From Halomonas ramblicola (GTDB taxonomy: Bacteria > Pseudomonadota > Gammaproteobacteria > Pseudomonadales > Halomonadaceae), in NCBI RefSeq assembly GCF_030409215.1, contig NZ_JAUFPL010000017.1:13411-77410 (forward strand): a stretch of DNA of 64,000 nt. Direction: 5' to 3'. Shown one piece after another: positions 1 to 6,649 of this stretch. The notes under the pieces are model-generated. The model was given only the letters and a program-made list of their open reading frames with translations, was not told the DNA's origin and did no database searches. The first letter of the stretch is position 1; every line of letters begins with the position of its first letter. The position numbers and the translations under genes were made by a program.

Positions 1-93
1 GTCGGCGCCAGTCGACCGGGGGACCCGGCCTCCTGCAGCGCGGCTTCACGCTGATCTGCGCAGAACCCCATTTCTCAGGGTGCTGGCGAATAG

Positions 94-110
94 GTACAAG
101 AATACGTACA
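94..110 (+). promoter_or_regulatory. Candidate YefM operator upstream of yefM
   Basis: Two GTACA half-elements lie at 94-98 and 106-110, 12 bp apart, just upstream of the antitoxin gene. Family knowledge: YefM/YoeB repress their own operon through palindromes with a TGTACA core. The match here is partial, so operator function is inferred. The remaining bases 1-93 hold no gene I can support. Confidence 0.4.
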
Positions 111-136
111 ATGAGTAATGAGCCGAGGAGGAAAGC

Positions 137-391
137 ATGGATACCGTTACCTACAGCCACTTTCGCAGCCACCTGGCCAAGGTGCTGGACCGGGTCAACG
201 ATGACCACGTGCCGGTGCTGATCACGCGCCAGAACGGCAAGCCGGCCATCCTGATGTCAGTCGAGGACTTCAAGTCCTACGAGGCGACCGCTTATCTGAT
301 GGCCAGCCCGCGCAACGCCCAGCGATTGAACGAGGCCATCGCCGAGGTGGAACGCGGCGACGGTGCCGAGCATGACCTGATCGACCCGTGA
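137..391 (+). CDS. yefM: Type II antitoxin of the Phd/YefM family
   Basis: The 84-residue product is the labile antitoxin of a YefM-YoeB pair. It should bind and block the downstream RNase through its C-terminal half and repress the operon through its N-terminal DNA-binding half. The N-terminus carries the family pattern (TYSHFRSHLAKVLDRV, then VLITRQNGKPAILMS and a following EDF), and the C-terminal tail is acidic, as expected. A strong GAGGAGG ribosome site precedes the ATG. Its TGA overlaps the toxin start in a TGATG arrangement, so the two are translationally coupled. Assignment is firm from both family pattern and partner. Confidence 0.9.
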   Translation: MDTVTYSHFRSHLAKVLDRVNDDHVPVLITRQNGKPAILMSVEDFKSYEATAYLMASPRNAQRLNEAIAEVERGDGAEHDLIDP

Positions 392-642
392 TGCTGACCT
401 GGGCCAGCCAGGCCTGGCAGGACTACCTCTACTGGCAGTCACGCGATCGGAAGACGCTCAAGCGCATCAACACCCTGATCAAGGACATTCAGCGCCAGCC
501 GTTCGATGGCCTGGGCGATCCGGAGCCGCTGCGGCACCAGTGGTCAGGCTACTGGTCGCGGCGGATCGATCGTGAGCATCGCCTCGTCTACAAGGTGACC
601 GACAGCGCGATCGTGATCGTTCAGTGTCGGTATCACTATTGA
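391..642 (+). CDS. yoeB: Toxin YoeB, ribosome-dependent mRNA endonuclease
   Basis: This 83-residue RelE-superfamily toxin cleaves mRNA in the ribosomal A site. The sequence follows E. coli YoeB almost end to end, including the PEPL block, SGYWSRRI, EHRLVY and the C-terminal CRYHY. The catalytic set is present: Glu45, Arg64, His82 and Tyr83. I chose ATG 391 over an in-frame GTG at 388 because it gives the TGATG overlap with yefM and the usual length. With all active residues present the toxin should be functional. It is co-transcribed with yefM. Confidence 0.92.
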   Translation: MLTWASQAWQDYLYWQSRDRKTLKRINTLIKDIQRQPFDGLGDPEPLRHQWSGYWSRRIDREHRLVYKVTDSAIVIVQCRYHY

Positions 643-656
643 GGGGCGACTATCTC

Positions 657-677
657 GGGGACAGGCCCCCATTTCCC
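657..677. repeat. Short direct repeat with GGGGACAGGCCCCC core, copy 1
   Basis: The core is followed by ATTTCCC. A near-identical copy starts at 1371, and a partial copy (GGCCCCATTTCCCC) sits at 1832-1845. Copies 1 and 2 bracket the phasin gene. The same GGGGACAGG core forms the inverted ends of the element at 32158-32252, which suggests one repeat family. Confidence 0.6.
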
Positions 678-759
678 CGCTGGCTATGCCAGCTCGATCA
701 GGCGGTTGCCCGCATCGATGCAGGCCTCACAGGCGCCGGGCGGCGCCCTCCCGGCCATG

Positions 760-788
760 TTGCACTGCACAAAAATCCCTGTTACTAT
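760..788 (+). promoter_or_regulatory. Sigma-70-type promoter of the phasin gene
   Basis: TTGCAC at 760-765 and TACTAT at 783-788 are separated by exactly 17 bp, about 60 bp before the phasin start. Both boxes match consensus at 4 or more of 6 positions. Transcription would start near 795. Confidence 0.6.
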
Positions 789-849
789 GGCTTGCATCAG
801 AACGGGACTCTCCCGTTCCATGTCATCCAGAACCCCGGAGGTTCCCATC

Positions 850-1275
850 ATGACCAACGCCTTCTTCGCATTCGACGCCAAGTCGTTCGACACCGCCCAG
901 TTCGAGTCCCTGTTCTTCGGCCCGGCGCGCGCCTTCGCCGCCCTGTCCGTCGACGTCACCGAGAAGCTGGTCACTACCCAGCTCGAGGCCACCAGGGCCT
1001 GTGCCGACATCAACCTGGCGCAGCTGCGCCGCCTGGTGGAGGTCAAGGACGCCGAGGGCCTGAAGGGCTATCTGGAAGGCCAGCCGGAGGTCGCCAAGGA
1101 GCTGACCGAGCGCCTGAAGGGCGATGCCGAGAAGGTGGTGGCCCTGCAGCAGGAGTTCGTCCAGGAAAGCCAGAAGCTGACCGAGGGCAGCGTCAAGCAG
1201 GCCCAGGAAAGCGCCCAGCAGGCCACCGCGACCGCCACCAAGGCCGTCAAGGAAGCCGCGCCCAAGGCCAAGTAA
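850..1275 (+). CDS. Phasin family protein (polyhydroxyalkanoate granule-associated)
   Basis: The 141-residue, Ala/Gln/Lys-rich, almost wholly helical product begins MTNAFF and has the phasin_2 pattern: an amphipathic region with FFGPARAFAALS, a central LTERLKGDAEKVVALQQEF segment, and a low-complexity C-tail of QATATATKAVKEA type. Such proteins coat PHA granules and control their size and number. I chose ATG 850 because it follows GGAGG (836-840) at normal spacing; longer in-frame starts lack ribosome sites. The gene stands alone between its own promoter (760-788) and a strong terminator (1315-1353). PHA synthase genes are not in this window, so the granule role rests on family pattern. Confidence 0.82.
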   Translation: MTNAFFAFDAKSFDTAQFESLFFGPARAFAALSVDVTEKLVTTQLEATRACADINLAQLRRLVEVKDAEGLKGYLEGQPEVAKELTERLKGDAEKVVALQQEFVQESQKLTEGSVKQAQESAQQATATATKAVKEAAPKAK

Positions 1276-1314
1276 GCCCTGGGCCCGCCCCGCGGGCCGC
1301 GATGGCGCAAGATC

Positions 1315-1353
1315 AAACAAACCGCCGATCCATGATCGGCGGTTTGTTTTTTT
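1315..1353 (+). terminator. Rho-independent terminator of the phasin gene
   Basis: A perfect 16-bp stem (1315-1330 with 1334-1349) closes a 3-nt loop and runs straight into a T tract. The A-rich left arm makes it potentially bidirectional. Confidence 0.93.
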
Positions 1354-1370
1354 CGTTCCTAGGGCCAATC

Positions 1371-1391
1371 GGGGATAGGCCCCCATTTCCA
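1371..1391. repeat. Short direct repeat with GGGGATAGGCCCCC core, copy 2
   Basis: This copy differs from that at 657 by one base in the core and has the same ATTTCC continuation and orientation. It lies just downstream of the phasin terminator. Confidence 0.6.
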
Positions 1392-1413
1392 TTTCCCACC
1401 TAGCCTGAAGTTC

Positions 1414-1439
1414 AGCGGCCGGCAGCGATGCCGGCCGCT
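1414..1439. terminator. Hairpin, possible second terminator
   Basis: An 11-bp perfect stem (AGCGGCCGGCA/TGCCGGCCGCT) with a 4-nt loop is followed on the plus strand by GGCGTTTTAT. No plus-strand gene lies between this and the phasin terminator. It may be a back-up terminator or end the convergent gene at 1482. Confidence 0.45.
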
Positions 1440-1481
1440 GGCGTTTTATCGGATATCATCGTCCCCTCTTTTTCGATGGTC

Positions 1482-1697
1482 TCAGTCGTGCCGCGGCGTC
1501 TTGGGGGGAAGGGGCACGGGGCGGTGGATCCTGGCCCGTTCGCGGCACCGGGTGCAGGTCACCCGGGCCCTGTCGTCGGCCCCGGGCTGGACCTCGAAGC
1601 TCTGCCAGCTCTCGCCACGGCCGATCTCGGTGGTGCCGCAGCGACAGGCCATCACGTAGCTGCCCAGCGGGGAGACTTCCAGGGTGATAGGAGGCAT
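1482..1697 (-). CDS. Small Cys-rich hypothetical protein, putative zinc ribbon
   Basis: I do not recognise this 71-residue protein. It has four cysteines in two short knuckles (ACRCG near residue 18 and TCTRC near residue 48), a spacing that suits a zinc ribbon. The C-terminus is basic and Pro-rich. The ribosome site is weak. Longer overlapping frames on both strands have arginine/proline compositions typical of shadows, which makes this frame the best candidate. It is convergent with the phasin unit. Confidence 0.45.
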   Translation of the reverse strand: MPPITLEVSPLGSYVMACRCGTTEIGRGESWQSFEVQPGADDRARVTCTRCRERARIHRPVPLPPKTPRHD

Positions 1698-1846
1698 CGG
1701 CAGGTATCCGTCGATCGAGACGCCGCCAGGCTAGGCCAGGACGGGCGGTCGCGCCAGGCGCCTCTCGCCATGCGGCGTGTAGGCGAAACCGGTATGCGGT
1801 CACTAACCCGGCCTCCCCCGGCGGGTCATCCGGCCCCATTTCCCCA

Positions 1847-2110
1847 TTATGCCGCCATGTTACGGCGGGCCTCTTCCAGGTCGTAGGCATTCTGCAGCCG
1901 TAGCCAATAGCCTTCGCTGGTGCCCAGGTAGCGGGACAGGCGCAGGTCGGTGTCCCCGGTGATGCGTCGGCGGCCCAGCGTGATCTGGCTGATGCGTGTC
2001 ACCGGTACACCGATCGCCTTGGCCAGGGCATTCTTGCTCAGCCCCATGGGTTCGAGGAACTCCTCCTGGAGGATTTCGCCAGGATGGATGTTCGGTAGCT
2101 TGTCAGGCAT
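1847..2110 (-). CDS. higA: Antitoxin HigA, HTH-type regulator
   Basis: This 87-residue XRE-family protein has the HigA/VapI hallmark IHPGEILQEEFLEPMGLS, then a helix-turn-helix (NALAKAIGVPVTRISQI) and a dimerisation segment ending YWLRLQ. It should neutralise the HigB toxin encoded 15 bp upstream and repress the operon. Toxin-first order (higB before higA) is normal for this family. A partial copy of the GGCCCCATTTCCCC repeat lies just after the stop codon. Confidence 0.93.
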   Translation of the reverse strand: MPDKLPNIHPGEILQEEFLEPMGLSKNALAKAIGVPVTRISQITLGRRRITGDTDLRLSRYLGTSEGYWLRLQNAYDLEEARRNMAA

Positions 2111-2125
2111 GGTCGCACCTCACTC

Positions 2126-2407
2126 TCAGTGATAGTCGACAATCTCGACTTCGTAGGCATCCCCATCCGAGAAGCGGAAGCACAGTCGCCATTGGTCGTT
2201 GATGCGGATGCTGTACCGTCCCTCACGATCGCCTCTCAGTGCTTCCAGCCGATTACCGGGTGGGATGCGTAGATCGTCCAGGGTGGCGGCGGCATCCAAT
2301 AGGCGGAGCTTCTTCAAGGCTTGGCGCTGCATGTCTTGAGGCAGCTTGCGAGATACGTTGCCTCGGGCGATGGTTTCAGCCTGTCGATCCTTGAAGTGCT
2401 TGATCAC
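2126..2407 (-). CDS. higB: Toxin HigB, RelE-superfamily mRNA interferase
   Basis: This 93-residue HigB-type toxin begins MIKHFKDR, contains LRIPPGNRLEALRGDREGRY, and ends with the diagnostic INDQWRLCFRF and VEIVDYH. Family knowledge: HigB cleaves translated mRNAs on the ribosome. The gene is full length and followed 15 bp later by higA. A perfect palindrome 37 bp upstream of its start probably serves as the operator. Confidence 0.93.
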   Translation of the reverse strand: MIKHFKDRQAETIARGNVSRKLPQDMQRQALKKLRLLDAAATLDDLRIPPGNRLEALRGDREGRYSIRINDQWRLCFRFSDGDAYEVEIVDYH

Positions 2408-2444
2408 ATCCGCCCCCGGCGGGTGCTATGTCATGTTTCGACTT

Positions 2445-2459
2445 TAACGCATGGCGTTA
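2445..2459. promoter_or_regulatory. Palindromic operator candidate for higBA
   Basis: TAACGC-ATG-GCGTTA is a perfect 6-bp inverted repeat around a 3-bp centre, placed in the higBA promoter region. Direct repression by HigA is inferred from family behaviour. Confidence 0.5.
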
Positions 2460-2517
2460 TGATTTGCACGGACGATAGGTAATGGGAATCGCGGGAGTCG
2501 GGGATGGGCTGGCGCGA

Positions 2518-3063
2518 TCACTCGTCGTCGTCCTTCCAGTCGTCCTCGCGCTTGCGGCGGAGTCGGCGATCCTCGTCGATGCTGTCGCGCAGGTCGTCGG
2601 GGGACTCCAGTTCATCCTCGGGGCGGAAGACCACCTGGCCGGGCGGTGGCCGGTCGGGGTCGACGTGCCTGACCACCGCCGTCAGGTCCTCGGTGCTGGT
2701 GAAGTGGGGCAGGGTGTCCGGCAGGCTGGGTTCGCAGGTCAGCCGCCCGGTCCAGGTCCAGCAGCGCTGGGGCACCCGGGAGACCTCCCAGATGCGGGTG
2801 CGCCAGTGGGCGCGGTGCAGGTCGTCGAGCTGCAGGGTGTTCTCGGGCACCAGGGCGGCGAAGAGGTGGCTGTTGAGCACGATGCCGGTATCACCCATGC
2901 GCACCCCGCCGCGGTACTGGCCGTTTCTCAGCAACGCCTCGGCCTCGCGGGGCTTGAGGTCGGTGACCAGCGTGCCCTTCCCGCAGAGGTGCAGCAGGCC
3001 GTCGTCGATCTGCTTGATGACCCAGCAACGAAGGCGTCTTCTGCCGAACAGCGCGCCTAGCAT
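2518..3063 (-). CDS. Unknown protein, tandem paralog A
   Basis: This 181-residue protein of no family I recognise is clearly homologous along most of its length to the next gene upstream (3198-3752). Shared blocks are RCW(V/I)IKQ, LLHLCG.GTL, YRGGVRMGDTG.VLN, LVPE, RAHW, CWTWTGRL, LPH and PPGQV.FRP. There is no signal peptide or membrane segment. The C-terminus is strongly charged and ends in an acidic run (WKDDDE). I chose ATG 3063 because homology begins there (MLGALFGRRRLRCW); the same frame extends 296 codons further upstream without homology, overlapping the paralog. The Trp-rich core may be a ligand- or peptide-binding beta domain, but that is a guess. Confidence 0.7.
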   Translation of the reverse strand: MLGALFGRRRLRCWVIKQIDDGLLHLCGKGTLVTDLKPREAEALLRNGQYRGGVRMGDTGIVLNSHLFAALVPENTLQLDDLHRAHWRTRIWEVSRVPQRCWTWTGRLTCEPSLPDTLPHFTSTEDLTAVVRHVDPDRPPPGQVVFRPEDELESPDDLRDSIDEDRRLRRKREDDWKDDDE

Positions 3064-3197
3064 GGTGACGTGTCCCGATGCCACGGGCGCCGGCGCCCTT
3101 GGAATGGTAGCTGGCGACCGTGGACGAATGGACGATGGGGAAAGGCCGGACCATCCATTAGTATCGCACAGCCGTGGGGATCGGGGGGCGGCGTTCT

Positions 3198-3752
3198 TCA
3201 GTGCTTGCGTCGGTCGGCCTTGCGTTCGCCGTGGCGGCGGGCTTCCTGACTGAGCTTGTCGATGGGCTTGCGCTGCTGGACCCGGGTGTGGGCTTCCAGC
3301 TCGTTCACGGGACGGAATTCCACCTGGCCCGGCGGGGCCGCCCGGGGATCCAGCCGTCGGCTGACCTCGCTGACGTCTTCCACGCTGATTCGGTGGGGCA
3401 GGGCGTTCAGCGGGTTGGGTCGGGTGACCAGGCGGCCCGTCCAGGTCCAGCACTGCTGCGGCACCGTGGCCACCTCCCACCATCTGCCGTGCCAGTGGGC
3501 GCGGTATTCGGCGTCCAGCCGCAGCTCGTGCTCGGGGACCAGCAACTCGAACAGCCCGCCGTTGAGCACCAGCCCGGTGTCGCCCATGCGCACGCCACCG
3601 CGGTAGCGGCCCTCGCGTGCCCGGGTCAGGGCCTCGTCGGCCTTGAGGTCGCTTTCCAGGGTGCCCTGGCCGCAGAGGTGCAGCAGGTCGGGGTCGACCT
3701 GCTTGATGATCCAGCAGCGCGGGCGTTGCTTGCGAAACAGGCGCTTCAGCAT
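3198..3752 (-). CDS. Unknown protein, tandem paralog B
   Basis: This 184-residue homolog of the downstream gene lies on the same strand, 134 bp upstream of it. It shares the RCWIIKQ, LHLCG, GGVRMGDTG, CWTWTGRL and PPGQVEFRP blocks. Unlike paralog A, its C-terminus is basic (ERKADRRKH). I chose ATG 3752 because homology to A starts there and AGGA precedes it; an upstream ATG at 3803 adds 17 residues with no counterpart. An extended -10-like TGCTAGAGT lies at 3830-3822. Both copies look intact, so the duplication is probably maintained. Function is unknown. Confidence 0.72.
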   Translation of the reverse strand: MLKRLFRKQRPRCWIIKQVDPDLLHLCGQGTLESDLKADEALTRAREGRYRGGVRMGDTGLVLNGGLFELLVPEHELRLDAEYRAHWHGRWWEVATVPQQCWTWTGRLVTRPNPLNALPHRISVEDVSEVSRRLDPRAAPPGQVEFRPVNELEAHTRVQQRKPIDKLSQEARRHGERKADRRKH

Positions 3753-3821
3753 GAGGGGATCCTGGAAGGGGCGCTTGACGGAGGGGGAGCGCCCGCCTGG
3801 CATCCATGTACGAAGTGGGCG

Positions 3822-3830
3822 ACTCTAGCA
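3822..3830 (-). promoter_or_regulatory. Possible extended -10 of the paralog B/A unit
   Basis: On the minus strand the bases read TGCTAGAGT, an extended -10 pattern (TGnTAnAnT), about 70 bp upstream of paralog B. No good -35 box is visible. Confidence 0.35.
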
Positions 3831-3974
3831 TGCCGGGAAGCCGGGAGGAAAGGTCCTGGGAATCATTCGTATTTTCCGGTTGCCACCCGGAATGAGGCTC
3901 ACGCAGCGAAATGCCGGCCTTCGTGTAGGAGATCGATGACGGGGTAGGCAAGCCAATTTCCTATGCCGTGCTCA

Positions 3975-4092
3975 GCCTCCGCCTGTATCGGAGGCGCCGC
4001 TGGGCCGCTAGCATGGGAATCGCTCTTGGCGCTCTCATCCCCCGCAGCCTTGAGCCCCTTGCTTCGCTGCCCGCCGCCCTGGCGGGTTTTTT
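3975..4092 (+). ncRNA. Possible small RNA ending in an orphan terminator
   Basis: Between divergent genes (3752 on minus, 4266 on plus) lies a GCCTCCG/CGGAGGC hairpin (3975-3995) and, about 75 bp later, a textbook terminator with no coding region in front of it. A TAGCAT -10-like element sits near 4008. A short transcript ending at 4092 would explain the terminator. No known RNA family is recognised, and the promoter is weak. Confidence 0.3.
4070..4092 (+). terminator. Rho-independent terminator without an obvious gene
   Basis: The stem CCCGCC (4070-4075) pairs with GGCGGG (4081-4086) across a 5-nt loop, followed by six T residues. The nearest plus-strand gene upstream ends at 1275, so this either ends an unannotated RNA or blocks read-through into the next gene. 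Confidence 0.8.
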
Positions 4093-4265
4093 ATGGATCA
4101 TCGCCAGGCAGCGTGAAGCCGCGATGGGGCATCGGCTCGGGGCGAGGACCTCCGCCTCGAGCCGCGGGATGATCGCCGAGCTTCCCGCGTAGCCGAGGAT
4201 CCGGCTTCCTCTGCGAGTGGCGCCTCCGGTATCGTGAGAGCGGTTATCGGACACGAGGAGTCGCC

Positions 4266-4841
4266 ATGACCCCGGACAAGGATGCGCAGCCGCCCGGTGA
4301 CGGGCCGAGGGAGAGGGGGCCGAGCCGCCGCGAGCGTGCCTTCGAGGCCTTCCTGTGGAAGAGCCGCCTGCTGGTGATGCTGGCGGTGGTGCCGAGCCTG
4401 CTTGGGGCGCTGGTGCTGTTCATCATCGGCACCCTGGACATCCTCGGGGTGGCCGTGGATGCGGTGACCTACTACCTGCTGGGCGGTACCCGGGACATCC
4501 ACGACACCGTGGTGCCGAGCATCGTGCTGGCGGTGGACATCTACCTGGTGGCGATCGTGCTGCTGATCTTCGGGCTGGGCGTGTATCGGCTGTTCGTCTC
4601 GCCGATCGAGGCGGCGGAGGCCCACCCGGCCTCGAACCCGTTCAGCGTCAGCTCCTTCGACCAGTTGAAGGACAAGATCGCCCGGGTGGTAATCCTGGCG
4701 GTGATCATCGAGTTCTTCCGCGCCGTGGTGGATATCCGCTTCCAGTCACCGCTGGATGCGATCTACCTGGCGCTCTCGGTGCTGGCCCTGGCCGCCGCCC
4801 TCTACCTGATGAGCCGCGCGGAGCAGCATCATCATGATTGA
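4266..4841 (+). CDS. UPF0114 family inner-membrane protein (YqhA-like)
   Basis: This 191-residue integral membrane protein has about four hydrophobic segments. The YqhA/UPF0114 signature appears in the middle and C-terminal part: YRLFVSPIE, then SFDQLKDKIARVVILAVIIE and the hydrophobic C-terminal LYLMSR. The N-terminal 30 residues are charged and cytosolic. GAGGAG precedes the ATG. It appears monocistronic. The biochemical function of the family is unknown. Confidence 0.8.
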   Translation: MTPDKDAQPPGDGPRERGPSRRERAFEAFLWKSRLLVMLAVVPSLLGALVLFIIGTLDILGVAVDAVTYYLLGGTRDIHDTVVPSIVLAVDIYLVAIVLLIFGLGVYRLFVSPIEAAEAHPASNPFSVSSFDQLKDKIARVVILAVIIEFFRAVVDIRFQSPLDAIYLALSVLALAAALYLMSRAEQHHHD

Positions 4842-4847
4842 GGCGGC

Positions 4848-4980
4848 TCAGACGTAGGGCAGGATGCGGCGCTGGGGGAGCCATTCCTTGCGCTTGCGCT
4901 TCGCCTTGGGCGCATCGTCTTCGAGGCGGGCCACCGGGCGGCTCCAGATGGTGAGGAAGCGTTCGGAGGAGCGCTGCCAA
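4848..4980 (-). pseudogene. Probable 3' remnant of a truncated gene
   Basis: On the minus strand an open frame of about 44 codons reads toward a TGA at 4850-4848 with good protein-like composition (SSERFLTIWSRPVAR, then a Lys/Arg-rich segment and LPQRRILPYV). Upstream the frame enters the 74-bp REP-like repeat and meets a TAG within it, and no start codon is available. I infer that the 5' part was lost or displaced by the repeat. Parent family unknown; chance coding is possible. Confidence 0.35.
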
Positions 4981-5139
4981 CACCGCCGGGCGCCTGACGG
5001 CGCCAGTCGCGCAGCGGAGCTGCCCTCCTACGAGCCGAGCCACTACGCTGCCAACACCGCCGGGCGCCTGACGGTGCCAGTCGCGCAGCGGAGCTGCCCT
5101 CCTACGACTCGTGCCACCACGCTGTCAACACCGCCAGGC
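4972..5139. repeat. REP-like tandem repeat, 74-bp period, about 2.3 copies
   Basis: Units start at 4972, 5046 and 5120, each beginning CGCTGCCAACACCGCC (the third has CGCTGTCAACACCGCC) and continuing through a GCGCAGCGGAGCTGCCCTCC segment in the first two. The third is partial. Related sequence occurs as an inverted pair at 12231-12352. Each unit can form stem-loops around GGCGCC and CAGCGGAGCTG. The remainder of the 4842-5224 gap holds the remnant above and the ribosome site of the next gene. Confidence 0.85.
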
Positions 5140-5224
5140 CCCCATGGTGGCTAGCTTGGCGCCTATTTCGGCGTATTCGCGGGGTCGGGCTACGCTGAGG
5201 GGGAAGCCACCAGGAGCCCGTGTC

Positions 5225-6649
5225 ATGGATGACTTTCCCCGTATTCTCCACCACGGCGGCGCCGCCGGCGTCACCGGCAGCTGCCATCGCCTGCAAGTGG
5301 CCCCCGACCGGGCGGTGCTGATCGACTGTGGCCTCTTCCAGGGCCAGGACGCCGACCACCTGGACAGCCTCGAGCAGCACCGGGTGAGCTTCCCGATCGA
5401 CGATGTCCTGGCGCTGGTGGTCACCCATGTACACATCGACCATATCGGCCGGCTGCCCTACCTGCTGGCGGCGGGCTACCGCGGGCCGATCCTCTGCTCG
5501 GTGCCCTCGGCACGCCTGCTGCCGCTGGTGATCGAGGATGCCCTGAAGATCGGCTTCACCCGCGACCGGGCGCTGATCGAGCGCTTCCTGCGGGAGGTGG
5601 AGGGGCGCCTGGTGGCGCTGGATTACCGCCGCTGGCACAGCCTGGTGGACGACGGGTGCCACCGGGTGCGGGTCAAGCTGCAGCGCGCCGGGCATATCCT
5701 GGGCTCCGCCTATGTGGAGCTGGACAGCCTGGACCGCGACACCGGCCGGACGCGGCGCACCCTGTTCTCCGGCGACCTGGGGGCGCCCCATGCGCCGCTG
5801 CTGCCGGCTCCCCGTGCGCCGTGGGGCTGCGACACCCTGGTACTGGAGAGCACCTACGGCAACCGCTTGCACGAGGACCGCCTGCACCGCCGCAGGAGAC
5901 TCGAGGCGGCCATCGACCGGGCCCTGGCGGACGGCGGCAGCGTGGTGATCCCGGCCTTCAGCATCGGCCGCACCCAGGAGCTGCTCTACGAGCTGGAGAC
6001 GCTGATCCACCGGGCACAGGACCGCCGCTGGCAGGAGCTGGAGATCGTCGTCGATTCACCCCTGGCGGCACGCTTCACCACGGTGTACCGCGAGCTGAAA
6101 CCGTGGTGGGATGCCGAGGCGCGGCGTCGGCTGCGCGGCGGGCGGCATCCGCTGAGCTTCGATAATCTTTATACCGTTAGCTCCCATGAGGAGCACGAGC
6201 GTACCCTGGCCTACCTGGCCGACACTCATCGACCGGCGGTGGTGATCGCCGCCAGCGGCATGGTGAGCGGCGGCCGGGTGGTGAACTATCTCAAGCGCAT
6301 GCTCGGCGACCCGCGTCACTGCGTGCTGTTCATCGGCTACCAGGGCGCGGGCACGCCGGGGCGCGACATCCAGCGCTACGGCCCGCGGGGCGGCTGGGTG
6401 AGGCTCGACGGCCAGCGCATCGATATCCGCGCCCGGGTGGAGACGGTCTCCGGCTACTCGGCCCATGCCGACCGCCAGGACCTGCTCAATTTCGTGCGCC
6501 GCATGCGCCGGCCGCCTGGGCACATCCGCCTGGTGCATGGCGACCCCGAGGCCCAGGCCGCCCTGCGCGAGGCCCTGCTGGCCTGGGCCGGGGAGAAGGG
6601 GCATGCCCTGGAGGTGTCGCTGGGATACGAGGTGGGGGGACGGCGATGA
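5225..6649 (+). CDS. Beta-CASP family metallo-beta-lactamase-fold RNA nuclease
   Basis: This 474-residue protein has an N-terminal MBL-fold domain with metal ligands His68, His70, Asp72 and His73 (THVHIDH), further ligands in GHILGSA and SGDLG, and the CASP segment with the YGNR motif. C-terminal motifs include AASGM, GYSAHADR and VHGDPEA. Such YSH1/CPSF-like enzymes process or degrade RNA as endo- and 5'-exonucleases. ATG 5225 follows AGGAG at normal spacing; the same frame reads back into the repeat. The next gene overlaps by 4 bp (ATGA), implying co-translation. Confidence 0.9.
   Translation: MDDFPRILHHGGAAGVTGSCHRLQVAPDRAVLIDCGLFQGQDADHLDSLEQHRVSFPIDDVLALVVTHVHIDHIGRLPYLLAAGYRGPILCSVPSARLLPLVIEDALKIGFTRDRALIERFLREVEGRLVALDYRRWHSLVDDGCHRVRVKLQRAGHILGSAYVELDSLDRDTGRTRRTLFSGDLGAPHAPLLPAPRAPWGCDTLVLESTYGNRLHEDRLHRRRRLEAAIDRALADGGSVVIPAFSIGRTQELLYELETLIHRAQDRRWQELEIVVDSPLAARFTTVYRELKPWWDAEARRRLRGGRHPLSFDNLYTVSSHEEHERTLAYLADTHRPAVVIAASGMVSGGRVVNYLKRMLGDPRHCVLFIGYQGAGTPGRDIQRYGPRGGWVRLDGQRIDIRARVETVSGYSAHADRQDLLNFVRRMRRPPGHIRLVHGDPEAQAALREALLAWAGEKGHALEVSLGYEVGGRR

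Noticed and set aside
1..136. Possible tail of a gene entering from the left edge
   Set aside because: The three plus-strand frames either stop early or show no protein-like pattern; nothing can be supported.
2518..3951. A 477-codon minus-strand frame covering both tandem paralogs
   Set aside because: Only its last 181 codons show the family pattern; the upstream part overlaps paralog B in another frame and is Arg/Pro-rich shadow.
4972..5139. CRISPR array
   Set aside because: The units abut with a fixed 74-bp period, have no spacers of variable sequence, and no cas genes are in the window.
4864..5154. A 96-codon plus-strand frame across the tandem repeats
   Set aside because: It merely translates the 74-bp repeat; no ribosome site or protein-like composition.
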